Source: Gammaproteobacteria bacterium (lineage in GTDB: Bacteria > Pseudomonadota > Gammaproteobacteria > Ga0077536). From it: 64,000 bases of DNA. Numbering within the stretch: position 1 is the stretch's first letter; each line of letters starts with the position of its first letter. The position numbers were made by a program, and so were the translations under genes. The stretch is from NCBI GenBank assembly GCA_016191285.1, contig JACPPA010000014.1:1-64000 (forward strand), written 5' to 3'. Below are positions 56,313 through 64,000 of the stretch, one piece after another. The notes under the pieces were generated by a model, which did not search any database, had not been told where the DNA came from, and was given only the letters and a program-made list of their open reading frames with translations.

Positions 56313-57113
56313 ATGCTGAAAAAACGCTTCCCCATCGACTTCTTTTACATGATCGTCACGCTGTTGCTCTCGGTAATCATCGTGCACACCATCTACACCA
56401 CGGTGGTCCGCCCGCAAGCCGAAGCCACGCTCCGTAGTTGGGACGAGCGCTGGAAGATTGAACCGACTTATGCCCCGACCCGCTCGGTGATGGTGATCGT
56501 GCACGATCTTGAACCCGAGGCCTGCTTCATTCTGACCGTATGGGCCGGTTTTATCCTCGGCTTTCGCTGGTTCATCATGGCCCGTGAACGCGCGCTGCTC
56601 GAGCACGAATTCATCGGACTCAAGGGCGGTCAGGTGATCTTTCCGGATGATATTCGCGAATTCTCGCGGCAAATCGAACAACTGCCCGATGACAAGCGGC
56701 GGTTGTTCCTGCCACGCGCGCTGAAGGTTGTGATGAATCGTTTCGGCGCGACGCGAAGTGTGCAGCATTCGGCGAGCGCCGCGCGCGACGAATGCGAATT
56801 CGAAGCGTCGCGCTTGGATGCTGAATTGTCGTTGATTCGATTTTCGGTGTGGGCGATTCCGGCGGTGGGATTCGTCGGTACCGTGCGTGGCATTGGCGCC
56901 GCGCTCCAGCAAGCACAACGCGCGGCGGCCGGCGATGTAACGGGCGTGACCCACGGCCTGGGGATCACCTTCAACTCGACCTTGGTCGCGCTCAGCCTGT
57001 GTATCGTGGTGATGTTTTTTCTCCATCAACTCCAGCTCTCGCAGGATCGCCTGGTGCTCGATATCAAAAGCTACATCGATGAACATCTCATTCGGCATTT
57101 GCGCGAGCGCTGA
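56313..57113 (+). CDS. MotA/TolQ/ExbB-type proton channel protein
   Basis: The 266-residue protein has a first membrane helix (about 9-31), a second (about 70-89), a cytoplasmic loop (about 90-170) and two C-terminal helices (about 174-196 and 218-238) with AIPAVGFVGTVRGIGAALQQ and GITFNSTLVALSLCIVVMFF, the two conserved pore helices of the MotA/TolQ/ExbB family. It should form the pentameric stator. It lies 18 bases after the second VWA gene; the pair of Asp-bearing VWA proteins would be its partners. Confidence 0.82.
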   Translation: MLKKRFPIDFFYMIVTLLLSVIIVHTIYTTVVRPQAEATLRSWDERWKIEPTYAPTRSVMVIVHDLEPEACFILTVWAGFILGFRWFIMARERALLEHEFIGLKGGQVIFPDDIREFSRQIEQLPDDKRRLFLPRALKVVMNRFGATRSVQHSASAARDECEFEASRLDAELSLIRFSVWAIPAVGFVGTVRGIGAALQQAQRAAAGDVTGVTHGLGITFNSTLVALSLCIVVMFFLHQLQLSQDRLVLDIKSYIDEHLIRHLRER

Positions 57114-57186
57114 CGTGCCGGCCGACACGACATTGTCATCAATTCCCTGTAGAGTGCGCGGCCGCGGTAAACAGGGAAAAATAACG

Positions 57187-57291
57187 ATGGAACGCAACGC
57201 TTATCGCCGTCAACGATACCAGCCTCGCCTATGGATCGCGGCGATGGCCATTCTCGGCTTTGTCGTCATCGCGGTTAAGCTCGGCGTGTAG
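57187..57291 (+). CDS. Tiny single-helix membrane peptide (34 aa)
   Basis: The ORF from ATG 57187 (GGGAAAAATAAC upstream) encodes ERNAYRRQRYQPRLWIAAMA then ILGFVVIAVKLGV. It has a basic N-terminus and one membrane helix. Similar tiny proteins accompany membrane machines, so it may be a subunit, but it could also be chance. Confidence 0.45.
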   Translation: MERNAYRRQRYQPRLWIAAMAILGFVVIAVKLGV

Positions 57292-57314
57292 CCGAGCGCG
57301 CGGTTCAGCCCCGC

Positions 57315-58193
57315 CTACAACACCTCGCGCGCGAGTGCATCCAGTTCGCGCTTGATTTCGTCGCAGGCGCGCGCAGTAATCCACACGATGACTTGTTCTA
57401 CGCCCAACCCTTCGAATTGGGCGATCTCGCGCCGTGTTCGCCACTGATTTGCCGCGCCGAAGATCGTAATTCGGATCGTCGCCGGATCGCGCCCGGCGGT
57501 CTCGCACAGCGCACGGAGTTGATCGCGGCCATCGACGACCTGCGCGACTTTGTGCACTACCGGCAACCAGCCATCGCCGTAGCGTACGATGCGGTGAAAC
57601 ACGCGCTTCGCCCATTCGTCGCCGAACATGATGCCGCCGAGATAAATGGGGGGATGAGGCCGTTGTACCGGTTTTGGGTAGCAACGTAGCGGCGGATAGT
57701 CGTAATACTTGCCGTGATATTCTGAATCGTGCGCGGTCCAACACGCCTTCATAACTTCGATTGCTTCGCGCACCTGTGTCCAACGATGTTCGAAGTCGCC
57801 ACCCAGCATCTCGGATTCTTCTTTATTCCAACCGGCGCCGATGCCGAAGTGGAAGCGCCCGCCGCTAAAACTATCGAGCGACGCAATTTCCTTGGCCAAG
57901 TGCAGTGGATTGCGCTCCGGTACTAGCAACACGCCAGTGCCAACTTCGAGGTGCGTCGTCGCGGTCGCCGCGCGCATCAATGCGATCAACGGGTCCGGCA
58001 TTTTCCATAAATAATCCGGATCAGGCTCAGTGCCGGATTTCGGGTTCCCTGGATAGGGCGTTGAATAGTTGACCGGCAAAATAATATGGTCCGGAACCCA
58101 GTACGACGCGAAACCTAAATCTTCCGCATGTTTGGCAACGATCGCCGGATCTGCTTGTGCATCGGGCAGAATAGAAAATACGCCGACTTTCAT
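57315..58193 (-). CDS. Luciferase-like F420-dependent oxidoreductase (TIGR03619-like)
   Basis: The 292-residue TIM-barrel protein has MKVGVFSILPDAQADPA, YWVPDHIILPVNYSTPYPG, VGTGVLLVPERNPLHLAKEIASLD and GGRFHFGIGAGWNKEE, the typical F420-type luciferase-like pattern. It probably reduces or oxidises a small organic substrate with F420 or FMN. No F420 biosynthesis gene is in the window. Convergent with the envelope cluster. Confidence 0.85.
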   Translation of the reverse strand: MKVGVFSILPDAQADPAIVAKHAEDLGFASYWVPDHIILPVNYSTPYPGNPKSGTEPDPDYLWKMPDPLIALMRAATATTHLEVGTGVLLVPERNPLHLAKEIASLDSFSGGRFHFGIGAGWNKEESEMLGGDFEHRWTQVREAIEVMKACWTAHDSEYHGKYYDYPPLRCYPKPVQRPHPPIYLGGIMFGDEWAKRVFHRIVRYGDGWLPVVHKVAQVVDGRDQLRALCETAGRDPATIRITIFGAANQWRTRREIAQFEGLGVEQVIVWITARACDEIKRELDALAREVL

Positions 58194-58288
58194 GGGTTAC
58201 TCCTAAGGTTTAATGAATTGAGACGCGCCTCGCCCGCGCCTTGATTCTAAAGGATGTGCTCGCTCGACACCTTGCTTATACTGGCTAC

Positions 58289-60937
58289 ATGATGCTGAAT
58301 CCAAGCCCAAACACGACCTATCTCAAGGACTACGAGCCACCGGCGTTTCTGATTCAAACGGTGGATCTCGAGTTCAACATCGAGCGCGACGCAACGTCGG
58401 TCAAAGCCCGCCTGCGCGTAACGCGCAACCCGGCGGCGCGGAATAAAGCCGCCGATTTATGTTTGGATGGCGAGGCGCTTGAGCTCTTGAACCTCGCGCT
58501 CGATGGCCGCACGCTGACCCCAGCGGAATATTCGCTTAGTACGCGTCATCTCAGCATCCGAGCGGTACCGGAGGCGTTCGTACTCGATACCGAAGTCAGC
58601 ATTCAACCCGCGCACAACACGCAACTCATGGGCCTCTTTGCTTCCAGTGACGGCCTGTTCACGCAGTGCGAAGCGGAAGGCTTCCGGCGCATCACGTTTT
58701 TTCTCGACCGGCCGGACGTCATGGCGCGCTACACCACCACCATCCGCGCCGATAAGACGCAATATCCCGCCCTGCTCTCCAACGGCAATTTGGTCGCGAG
58801 CGGCGACGAGGCTTCCGGTCGTCACTGGGCAAAATGGGTCGATCCGTTTCCGAAGCCGTGCTACCTCTTCGCGCTGGTCGCGGCCAAACTCGACGTGCTC
58901 GAAGATCGCTACACGACGCGTTCCGGACGCGAGGTAAGGCTATCGGTATTGGTCGAACCCGGACGTCTCGATCAATGCGGTTTTGCGATGGACGCGCTCA
59001 AGCACGCCATGCGCTGGGATGAAGCAGTCTTTGGTCTTGAACTCGACCTCGATCAATACATGATCGTCGCCGTGGCCGATTTCAATATGGGCGCGATGGA
59101 GAACAAGGGTCTCAACATCTTCAACACGAAATACGTATTGGCGCGCGCCGATCTCGCCACCGACTACGATTTCATGATGCTCGACCGCGTGATCGCGCAC
59201 GAGTACTTTCATAACTGGACCGGTAACCGCGTGACCTGCCGCGATTGGTTCCAGTTAAGTTTAAAAGAAGGCCTGACGGTCTTTCGCGATCAACAATACG
59301 GCGGCGATCGCTACTCGCATGCGGTACAGCGCATTCAGGAAGTGCGTGGTCTGCGCGCCTCTCAGTTTCCGGAAGACGCCGGCCCGATGGCGCATCCGGT
59401 ACGGCCAGCGGCCTACATGGAGATCAGCAATTTCTACACCGCGACGGTCTATAACAAAGGCGCCGAAGTGGTGCGCATGATTCACACCCTGCTTGGCGCC
59501 GCGCATTTTCGCCGCGGGATGGATCTGTACTTTGCACGGCACGACGGCCAAGCCGTCTGCACCGAAGATTTCGTCCGCGCGATGCAGGACGCAAGCGGCG
59601 TTGATCTGGCGTTGATGCAACGCTGGTACGACCAGGCCGGCACCCCGCATGTCGCGGTGCGCGCCGACTACGACGCGAGCGCCGCGCGCTACACCTTACA
59701 CTTCACTCAAACCTGCGCCGCGACACTGGACCAGGCCAACAAACTGCCCTTTCCAATTCCGATCGTACTTGGCCTCCTCGACCCGCAGGGCAACGCGATC
59801 CCGCTACATCGCGTTGGCGATCGCGGCGACGTCTCAACCAGTCACACGTTGGTGTTAACAGCCGCCACGGGTTCGATAACTTTCGAGCGCGTCACGACAC
59901 TACCGGTCCCGTCCTTGCTCCGCGGTTTCTCCGCGCCGGTGACGCTCGACTTCGAGTATTCGGTCGCTGAACTCGCCCATTTGATGGCGCACGATACCGA
60001 TCCGTTTAATCGCTGGGAGGCCGGGCAACGCTTGGCCGTGCGCGTGTTGTTGGACGGAATCCATTCGCATCAGCAAGGACGGCCTTTAGAATTTCCCGCG
60101 CAGTTCATGGAGGCGTGTCGGCGCATTCTGATCGATGCCGCGGCCGATCCGGCATTTGCCGCGGAGGCGCTCAGTCTACCGGTAGCCGCCTATCTCGCCG
60201 AGCAAATGGACGTAATCGACCCGGACGCAATTCTCTCCACGCGTAGCGCCTTACGTCGCGCGATGGCGCAAGCTTTGCGAACCGAGTTTGAAACCGCTTA
60301 CCGCAATTTCGAAGTGGCAGGCGACTATGCACCCGAACCACAAGCGGCTGGCAAGCGCGCGCTGCGCAACACCGCGTTGGCCTACTTGATGGAACTCAAT
60401 ACGCAGCCAATTCGGGATAGCGGTGTTCGGCAGTTGAGAACGGCCAACAATATGACAGATGCAATCGCTGCGCTGAGCGCGCTCGCCAATACCGACTGCA
60501 GCGAACGACCGCGCGCATTGGCGGAGTTTTATACGCGCTGGCAAAGCGAACCCTTGGTCCTCGATAAATGGTTTTCAGTGCAAGCTACCTCACGCCTTGC
60601 TGGAACTTTAGACAACGTTCGAAAATTACTCGACCATCCCGCTTTCGAACTCACCAATCCGAACAAAGTGCGTGCGTTGATCGGAAGCTTTTGTCATGGT
60701 AACCATGCCGGGTTTCATGCCGCGAATGGCGCGGGTTACGCGTTCACCGCGGACCAAATCATCGCGCTCGACACGATCAATGCCCAGGTCGCCGCCCGCC
60801 TCGCGCGCGCCTTCGATCGCTGGCGAAAATTCGATGTCGCGCGCCAGGCGTTGGCGCGGTCGGCGCTGGAACGCGTACGCGATACCCCGGGGCTATCGCG
60901 CGATACCACGGAAGTGGTGACGCGCGCGCTGGCGTAA
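58289..60937 (+). CDS. pepN: Aminopeptidase N (M1 family)
   Basis: The 882-residue protein has the substrate motif GAMEN, the zinc motif HEYFHNWTGNRVTCRDWFQLSL followed by KEGLTVFRDQ, and length close to E. coli PepN (870). The start at ATG 58289 fits the family better than 58241. It is a broad cytoplasmic aminopeptidase. The neighbouring 52-base region upstream holds no strong ribosome site. Confidence 0.96.
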   Translation: MMLNPSPNTTYLKDYEPPAFLIQTVDLEFNIERDATSVKARLRVTRNPAARNKAADLCLDGEALELLNLALDGRTLTPAEYSLSTRHLSIRAVPEAFVLDTEVSIQPAHNTQLMGLFASSDGLFTQCEAEGFRRITFFLDRPDVMARYTTTIRADKTQYPALLSNGNLVASGDEASGRHWAKWVDPFPKPCYLFALVAAKLDVLEDRYTTRSGREVRLSVLVEPGRLDQCGFAMDALKHAMRWDEAVFGLELDLDQYMIVAVADFNMGAMENKGLNIFNTKYVLARADLATDYDFMMLDRVIAHEYFHNWTGNRVTCRDWFQLSLKEGLTVFRDQQYGGDRYSHAVQRIQEVRGLRASQFPEDAGPMAHPVRPAAYMEISNFYTATVYNKGAEVVRMIHTLLGAAHFRRGMDLYFARHDGQAVCTEDFVRAMQDASGVDLALMQRWYDQAGTPHVAVRADYDASAARYTLHFTQTCAATLDQANKLPFPIPIVLGLLDPQGNAIPLHRVGDRGDVSTSHTLVLTAATGSITFERVTTLPVPSLLRGFSAPVTLDFEYSVAELAHLMAHDTDPFNRWEAGQRLAVRVLLDGIHSHQQGRPLEFPAQFMEACRRILIDAAADPAFAAEALSLPVAAYLAEQMDVIDPDAILSTRSALRRAMAQALRTEFETAYRNFEVAGDYAPEPQAAGKRALRNTALAYLMELNTQPIRDSGVRQLRTANNMTDAIAALSALANTDCSERPRALAEFYTRWQSEPLVLDKWFSVQATSRLAGTLDNVRKLLDHPAFELTNPNKVRALIGSFCHGNHAGFHAANGAGYAFTADQIIALDTINAQVAARLARAFDRWRKFDVARQALARSALERVRDTPGLSRDTTEVVTRALA

Positions 60938-60975
60938 AAGAACGCGTTCCGAATTGCGCTTCGGGCTGGGCGTGA

Positions 60976-61083
60976 GGGAGCGGCGCGTATCTAAGGTGAA
61001 AACCGTCGGCCGCAGGGACGCGGCCGTCGAGCGTCCAGGGATGGATTCACAGCGAGTTTTCACCTTAGATACGCGCCGCTCCC
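60976..61083. repeat. Perfect 28-bp inverted repeat, 52-bp loop
   Basis: The arms GGGAGCGGCGCGTATCTAAG.. (60976-61003) and its complement (61056-61083) match over 28 of 28 bases. The loop contains GCAGGGACGCGGC and CAGGGATGGATTCACAGCG, which look like a common dispersed repeat. It lies between pepN and the HAD gene and could be a terminator or a small mobile repeat. Confidence 0.9.
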
Positions 61084-61157
61084 CTTAGCGTGGTCGTACA
61101 ATTCGGAACACGAACGAAGCCGCGCTTTACGAATTAATTAGGTAATCAAAGAAGTTT

Positions 61158-61874
61158 ATGTTTAAAGGCATTTTTTTCGATCTGGGCGGCACGCTCGTCA
61201 GCTACCACAAGGTGAATCGCACGCATGCGCCGCTGCTGCTCGAAGCGGCGACGCGAATTGGCGTTGGTGACGATATCGAAGCAGTGAAGCTCGCGTACGC
61301 GCGGGCCGTGCAAGAACAGACAGCGCTGTATGCGACGAAGGATTACTACCTGCATCGCGATTTTTTCCAGGATTCGTTCCGGCGATGTTTTAGCTTGCTG
61401 GGCGCGCCGATCGAGTCCGCGATCGAAGCGTGGTACCAACACGAACACGTCACGCGGATCCGCGATTGCCTGGAAGTGAAGCCGGACTGCCACGCCACGC
61501 TCGGCGCGCTCCGCGCGAAACAACTCTATTTATCGATCGCGTCGAACATCGACGATGACATGCTGGATCCAATCATCAAGCGCGAAGGCTTGGCGCGACA
61601 TTTCCATGACTGGACCAGTTCAGAAGGCGCGCGTTCGTGCAAACCGCACCGGCGCTTTTTCGAAGTATGTCTGGAAAAATCCGGGCTCGCGGCGCACGAC
61701 GTGCTCTTTGTTGGCGACTCGCCGGAACACGATATCGCGGGCGCACATGCGGTGGGCATGGCGACCGCGCTCATCGTCAACGCGGGTATCGTGCCTCCGC
61801 TGCAGAGTAAGCAAATCGCGCTCGAACCCGATTACACGATTCATTCGCTGAGCGAATTAATGCGCTTGGTTTGA
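61158..61874 (+). CDS. HAD-superfamily hydrolase
   Basis: The 238-residue protein has motif I FFDLGGTLV, SIASNID (motif II), a lysine in SCKPHRRFF (motif III) and FVGDSPEHDIAGAHAVG (motif IV). The second aspartate of the usual DxDGT motif is glycine (DLGGT), as in some phosphatase and haloacid-dehalogenase branches. Substrate unknown. A weak ribosome site precedes ATG 61158. Confidence 0.88.
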   Translation: MFKGIFFDLGGTLVSYHKVNRTHAPLLLEAATRIGVGDDIEAVKLAYARAVQEQTALYATKDYYLHRDFFQDSFRRCFSLLGAPIESAIEAWYQHEHVTRIRDCLEVKPDCHATLGALRAKQLYLSIASNIDDDMLDPIIKREGLARHFHDWTSSEGARSCKPHRRFFEVCLEKSGLAAHDVLFVGDSPEHDIAGAHAVGMATALIVNAGIVPPLQSKQIALEPDYTIHSLSELMRLV

Positions 61875-61904
61875 ACCGGCGAGAAGCATTTTTGACAGTG
61901 CTTG

Positions 61905-63737
61905 CTACTTGGGCCCAAACGCTAAAAACACATTGCCGGGGATCCCCCACAATCCATAGCCCGCGCCGAAATAAATCCAACCATTGACGACCGTCACTCC
62001 CGCGCCCTTGATGGCGCCACCATGCGCGGGCACATTGTTGACCGTGGTGAAATCGCGCTTCGTATCAAAATCCCAAATTACTTTACCGCTTGCCGGATCA
62101 TAGGCGCGCATATGACCATCCATCGAACCGGAAAATAACACCCCGGGGATCAACGTCGCCGCCGCGGGCTGGCCGGCATTGCAGCCGGGTAGTCCGGTGC
62201 AATCTGGCGCGGCCGCCGGCGTGTTCCACACGTCGGCGCCGTCCGCGATTTTGATCGCATACAAACCGCCGCCCGCGCCCACCGTGGCCTTGCTCTCCCA
62301 TACATCGGAAATCGGCACGTAGACCGTGTCGGCGTCCGCCGCATAGCCCCATTCAATCCCGCCCAGCACACCGCCGGGTGACAATCGTTTGCGCCACAGC
62401 ACTTTGCCGCGGCGATCGGGATCGAGCGCGTGCATCACGCCTGATTTCTGCCCGGCCAGCAACACTCGCCGCCCATGCGGAAGCTGGCGGAGAATCGCCG
62501 ACGAACCGAAGTCAAGATCGGGCCCGCATTTTTTGACGACGACCGGATCGGGATTCGGTGCAATACACGCCGTCGAAAATGCGTCGTCCGCAGTCGCCTG
62601 CATATACCAGCGTTGCCGGCCGGTCTTAAGGTCCAACGCCACCACGGCGTCACTGGTCGCGGCGGCAGGCGGCGAATAACTATCTCCGGTAGTCACGTAG
62701 AGCGCGCCTGCCTTGGGGTCAACGGTCGGTTGCGACCACACGGCCGCGCCCGAGGGCCCCCAGAGCTGCGTTCCCACGCGATTCTTACGTGTTTTCCGCG
62801 GCGGCGTTGGGATGAGATAGCTTTTCCACCGTTGTTTGCCGGTCTTGGCATCGAGCGCCACCACGCTGCCACGGAATTTACAGCACTCATATTTCGGCGA
62901 GCTGCCACCAAGTTCCTCGAATGACGCCACGGGCACATAGAGCATACCGCGATAGAGCGCGGCCGAACCGGTCACTACCGCCCATGGGTGGTCATCGACA
63001 TGCCGTTCCCACAGCACCTTGCCGGTCTCGGCATCGAGCGCGTAGTAATGCGCGCTTCGATCGCCCGCATACAACACCAGACGGCCATTCGCTTGCTTGT
63101 CGAGCAAAATGGCCCCGCGCACCGCCGCCGGAGTTGGGAACTTCCAATACGCGCAGCCAGTTTTCGCATCGAGCGCGTAAATTCCGCCTTCTTGTGAGCC
63201 CAAGAAGATCCGCCCGCCAGCCACTGCTGGTTGAGTGGAAACCGTGGTGCCGCCGGCAAAGCCAAACGCCCATTTGAGTTCGATCTGCGGTAGCGCCGCG
63301 GCGGTCAAACCGGCGTGGGCGGCCGGTTGGAAATGACTGTTATCGAGATCGAGACCCCACCCCGACCAATGCGGTTCAACCAATGCGTTTGCCGGTAGCG
63401 GTGAAGCGGCTGCACATTGGACCAACGCCTCGGGCTCGGCGGTCGTTGGCACGCTGCCCCACGGGATCTCCGAGGCGTACACGGCGACCGCACGGCGTTC
63501 GATTTCGCTTAAGGCCGAACCTTGAATCACCATCAATCCGCTGCTCAAGGCTTGAAAGATTTTTTCGGGCGGTAAGCCGGCCAATTGGGCCGGGGTTAGG
63601 GCACGCGGCACGGGTGTTGCGCTATGACAAGCCGCGCAGGTCGTTTGAAATAATTTCTCGCCCAGCGCCTTCTCGTCCGCCCAACTCGGGACCACACCGA
63701 GCAAACTGAGTAGCACCACGAATGTAGTACGCGCCAT
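61905..63737 (-). CDS. Cytochrome c-PQQ propeller fusion (polyvinyl-alcohol dehydrogenase-like)
   Basis: The 610-residue protein (ATG 63737 with AAAGGAG upstream) has a signal peptide (1-20, ending PSWA-DEK), a cytochrome c domain with CAACH (34-38) and a PQQ-type eight-bladed propeller with repeated YALDAxTGxxxW. The order, haem first and propeller second, is that of PVA dehydrogenase-like enzymes and opposite to the gene at 3202. Cysteine pair ECC occurs near the middle. Periplasmic alcohol oxidation is likely; substrate not known. The extension to 63929 lacks a signal and is rejected. Confidence 0.85.
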   Translation of the reverse strand: MARTTFVVLLSLLGVVPSWADEKALGEKLFQTTCAACHSATPVPRALTPAQLAGLPPEKIFQALSSGLMVIQGSALSEIERRAVAVYASEIPWGSVPTTAEPEALVQCAAASPLPANALVEPHWSGWGLDLDNSHFQPAAHAGLTAAALPQIELKWAFGFAGGTTVSTQPAVAGGRIFLGSQEGGIYALDAKTGCAYWKFPTPAAVRGAILLDKQANGRLVLYAGDRSAHYYALDAETGKVLWERHVDDHPWAVVTGSAALYRGMLYVPVASFEELGGSSPKYECCKFRGSVVALDAKTGKQRWKSYLIPTPPRKTRKNRVGTQLWGPSGAAVWSQPTVDPKAGALYVTTGDSYSPPAAATSDAVVALDLKTGRQRWYMQATADDAFSTACIAPNPDPVVVKKCGPDLDFGSSAILRQLPHGRRVLLAGQKSGVMHALDPDRRGKVLWRKRLSPGGVLGGIEWGYAADADTVYVPISDVWESKATVGAGGGLYAIKIADGADVWNTPAAAPDCTGLPGCNAGQPAAATLIPGVLFSGSMDGHMRAYDPASGKVIWDFDTKRDFTTVNNVPAHGGAIKGAGVTVVNGWIYFGAGYGLWGIPGNVFLAFGPK

Positions 63738-64000
63738 GACGGCTCCTTTAATCTTTATTGCGCTGGAGTGTACTGAGCAAACACCCGATGTTCCAAGTAT
63801 GCCGGATCGAAATATAAGAGCTCGAATAGCGACTCGGTAGCGGACCATCAAAATTGCTCTACCTGTCCCGGTGAACCAGGCCGTGTGAAAACTCGATAGG
63901 AGTTGTCGTCGTAACGTCCGACCCTGCACCCATCATTCCGGCGCACGCCGGAATCCAGTGAAGATAATAATACTGTCCGCGCCGTGCGCGGACACCTGTT
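63738..64000. other. Upstream region with ATTCCGGCG palindrome
   Basis: No gene is seen before the window ends. A perfect palindrome ATTCCGGCGCACGCCGGAAT lies at 63935-63954, related to the ATTCCGG elements in the 243-bp repeats at 9177 and 11371. Confidence 0.5.

Noticed and set aside
46621-57113. Zorya or Tol-Pal identity for the envelope cluster
   Set aside because: No helicase, no OmpA/Pal or TolA/TolB gene and no ZorC/ZorD/ZorE is present, and the TolR-like partners end in VWA domains.
55869-57197. Minus-strand ORF of 442 codons opposite the second VWA and the channel gene
   Set aside because: The composition (His, Arg, Asp rich without any fold pattern) is typical of antisense shadows. 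The plus-strand genes have clear membrane and VWA motifs.

Overview
The window looks like chromosomal DNA of a GC-rich gammaproteobacterium, possibly from a lineage known mainly from metagenomes. The evidence is a CysB-type sulfur regulator, a FabY-type ketoacyl synthase, the birA-coaX-SPOR-tRNA-Thr(UGU) gene order and gammaproteobacterial-looking dispersed hairpin repeats. There are no rRNA genes, no CRISPR array and no complete insertion sequence. Only the 3' end of a transposase gene is present, at the left edge.

Left part (1-15 kb) is a patchwork of housekeeping or redox genes and decaying accessory genes. It holds a T2SS-F-like protein, a two-domain redoxin interrupted by an in-frame TGA that is probably selenocysteine, a PQQ dehydrogenase-cytochrome fusion, a dodecin and a DHA2 exporter. 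It also holds a graveyard of MNT/HEPN toxin-antitoxin genes, a 243-bp direct repeat pair flanking 2 kb, rhodanese, DUF1326 and EthD genes, an internally deleted enoyl-CoA hydratase and a zeta-type toxin pair.

Defense island (15-28 kb, all minus strand): a compact six-gene block made of an RtcR-like CARF/sigma-54 activator, hsdR, hsdM, hsdS, an SMC-like ATPase with DUF3696 tail, and a PLD-like protein with a single HDR motif. These genes overlap or almost touch and probably form one regulated operon. Upstream lies a frameshifted HipA-like kinase with a partner gene. The block ends at tRNA-Thr(UGU), the tRNA that in E. coli opens the thrU-tyrU-glyT-thrT-tufB operon, so the island may have split that operon.

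Core part (28-46 kb): SPOR, coaX and birA; a VWA-FHA membrane protein; SseA-like sulfurtransferase; a lipoprotein aminopeptidase; cysB; a DUF465 protein; proline iminopeptidase; a dihydropteroate-synthase-like gene; alpha/beta hydrolase; metY; a GlxA-type regulator; fabY; two hotdog thioesterases and a CWC protein.

Envelope cluster (46.6-57.3 kb, plus strand): two lipoproteins, a TPR membrane protein, a PEGA/FGE-like protein, a small exported protein, an actin/Hsp70-fold protein with FHA-like tail, two VWA proteins whose N-terminal membrane helix carries an ExbD/TolR-like aspartate (D17 in both), a MotA/TolQ/ExbB-type channel protein and a tiny membrane peptide. This looks like an undescribed proton-driven envelope machine and, with the selenoprotein candidate and the CARF-controlled restriction operon, is the most interesting content.

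Right end (57-64 kb): an F420-type luciferase-like oxidoreductase, pepN, a long perfect inverted repeat, a HAD hydrolase and a second cytochrome-PQQ dehydrogenase.
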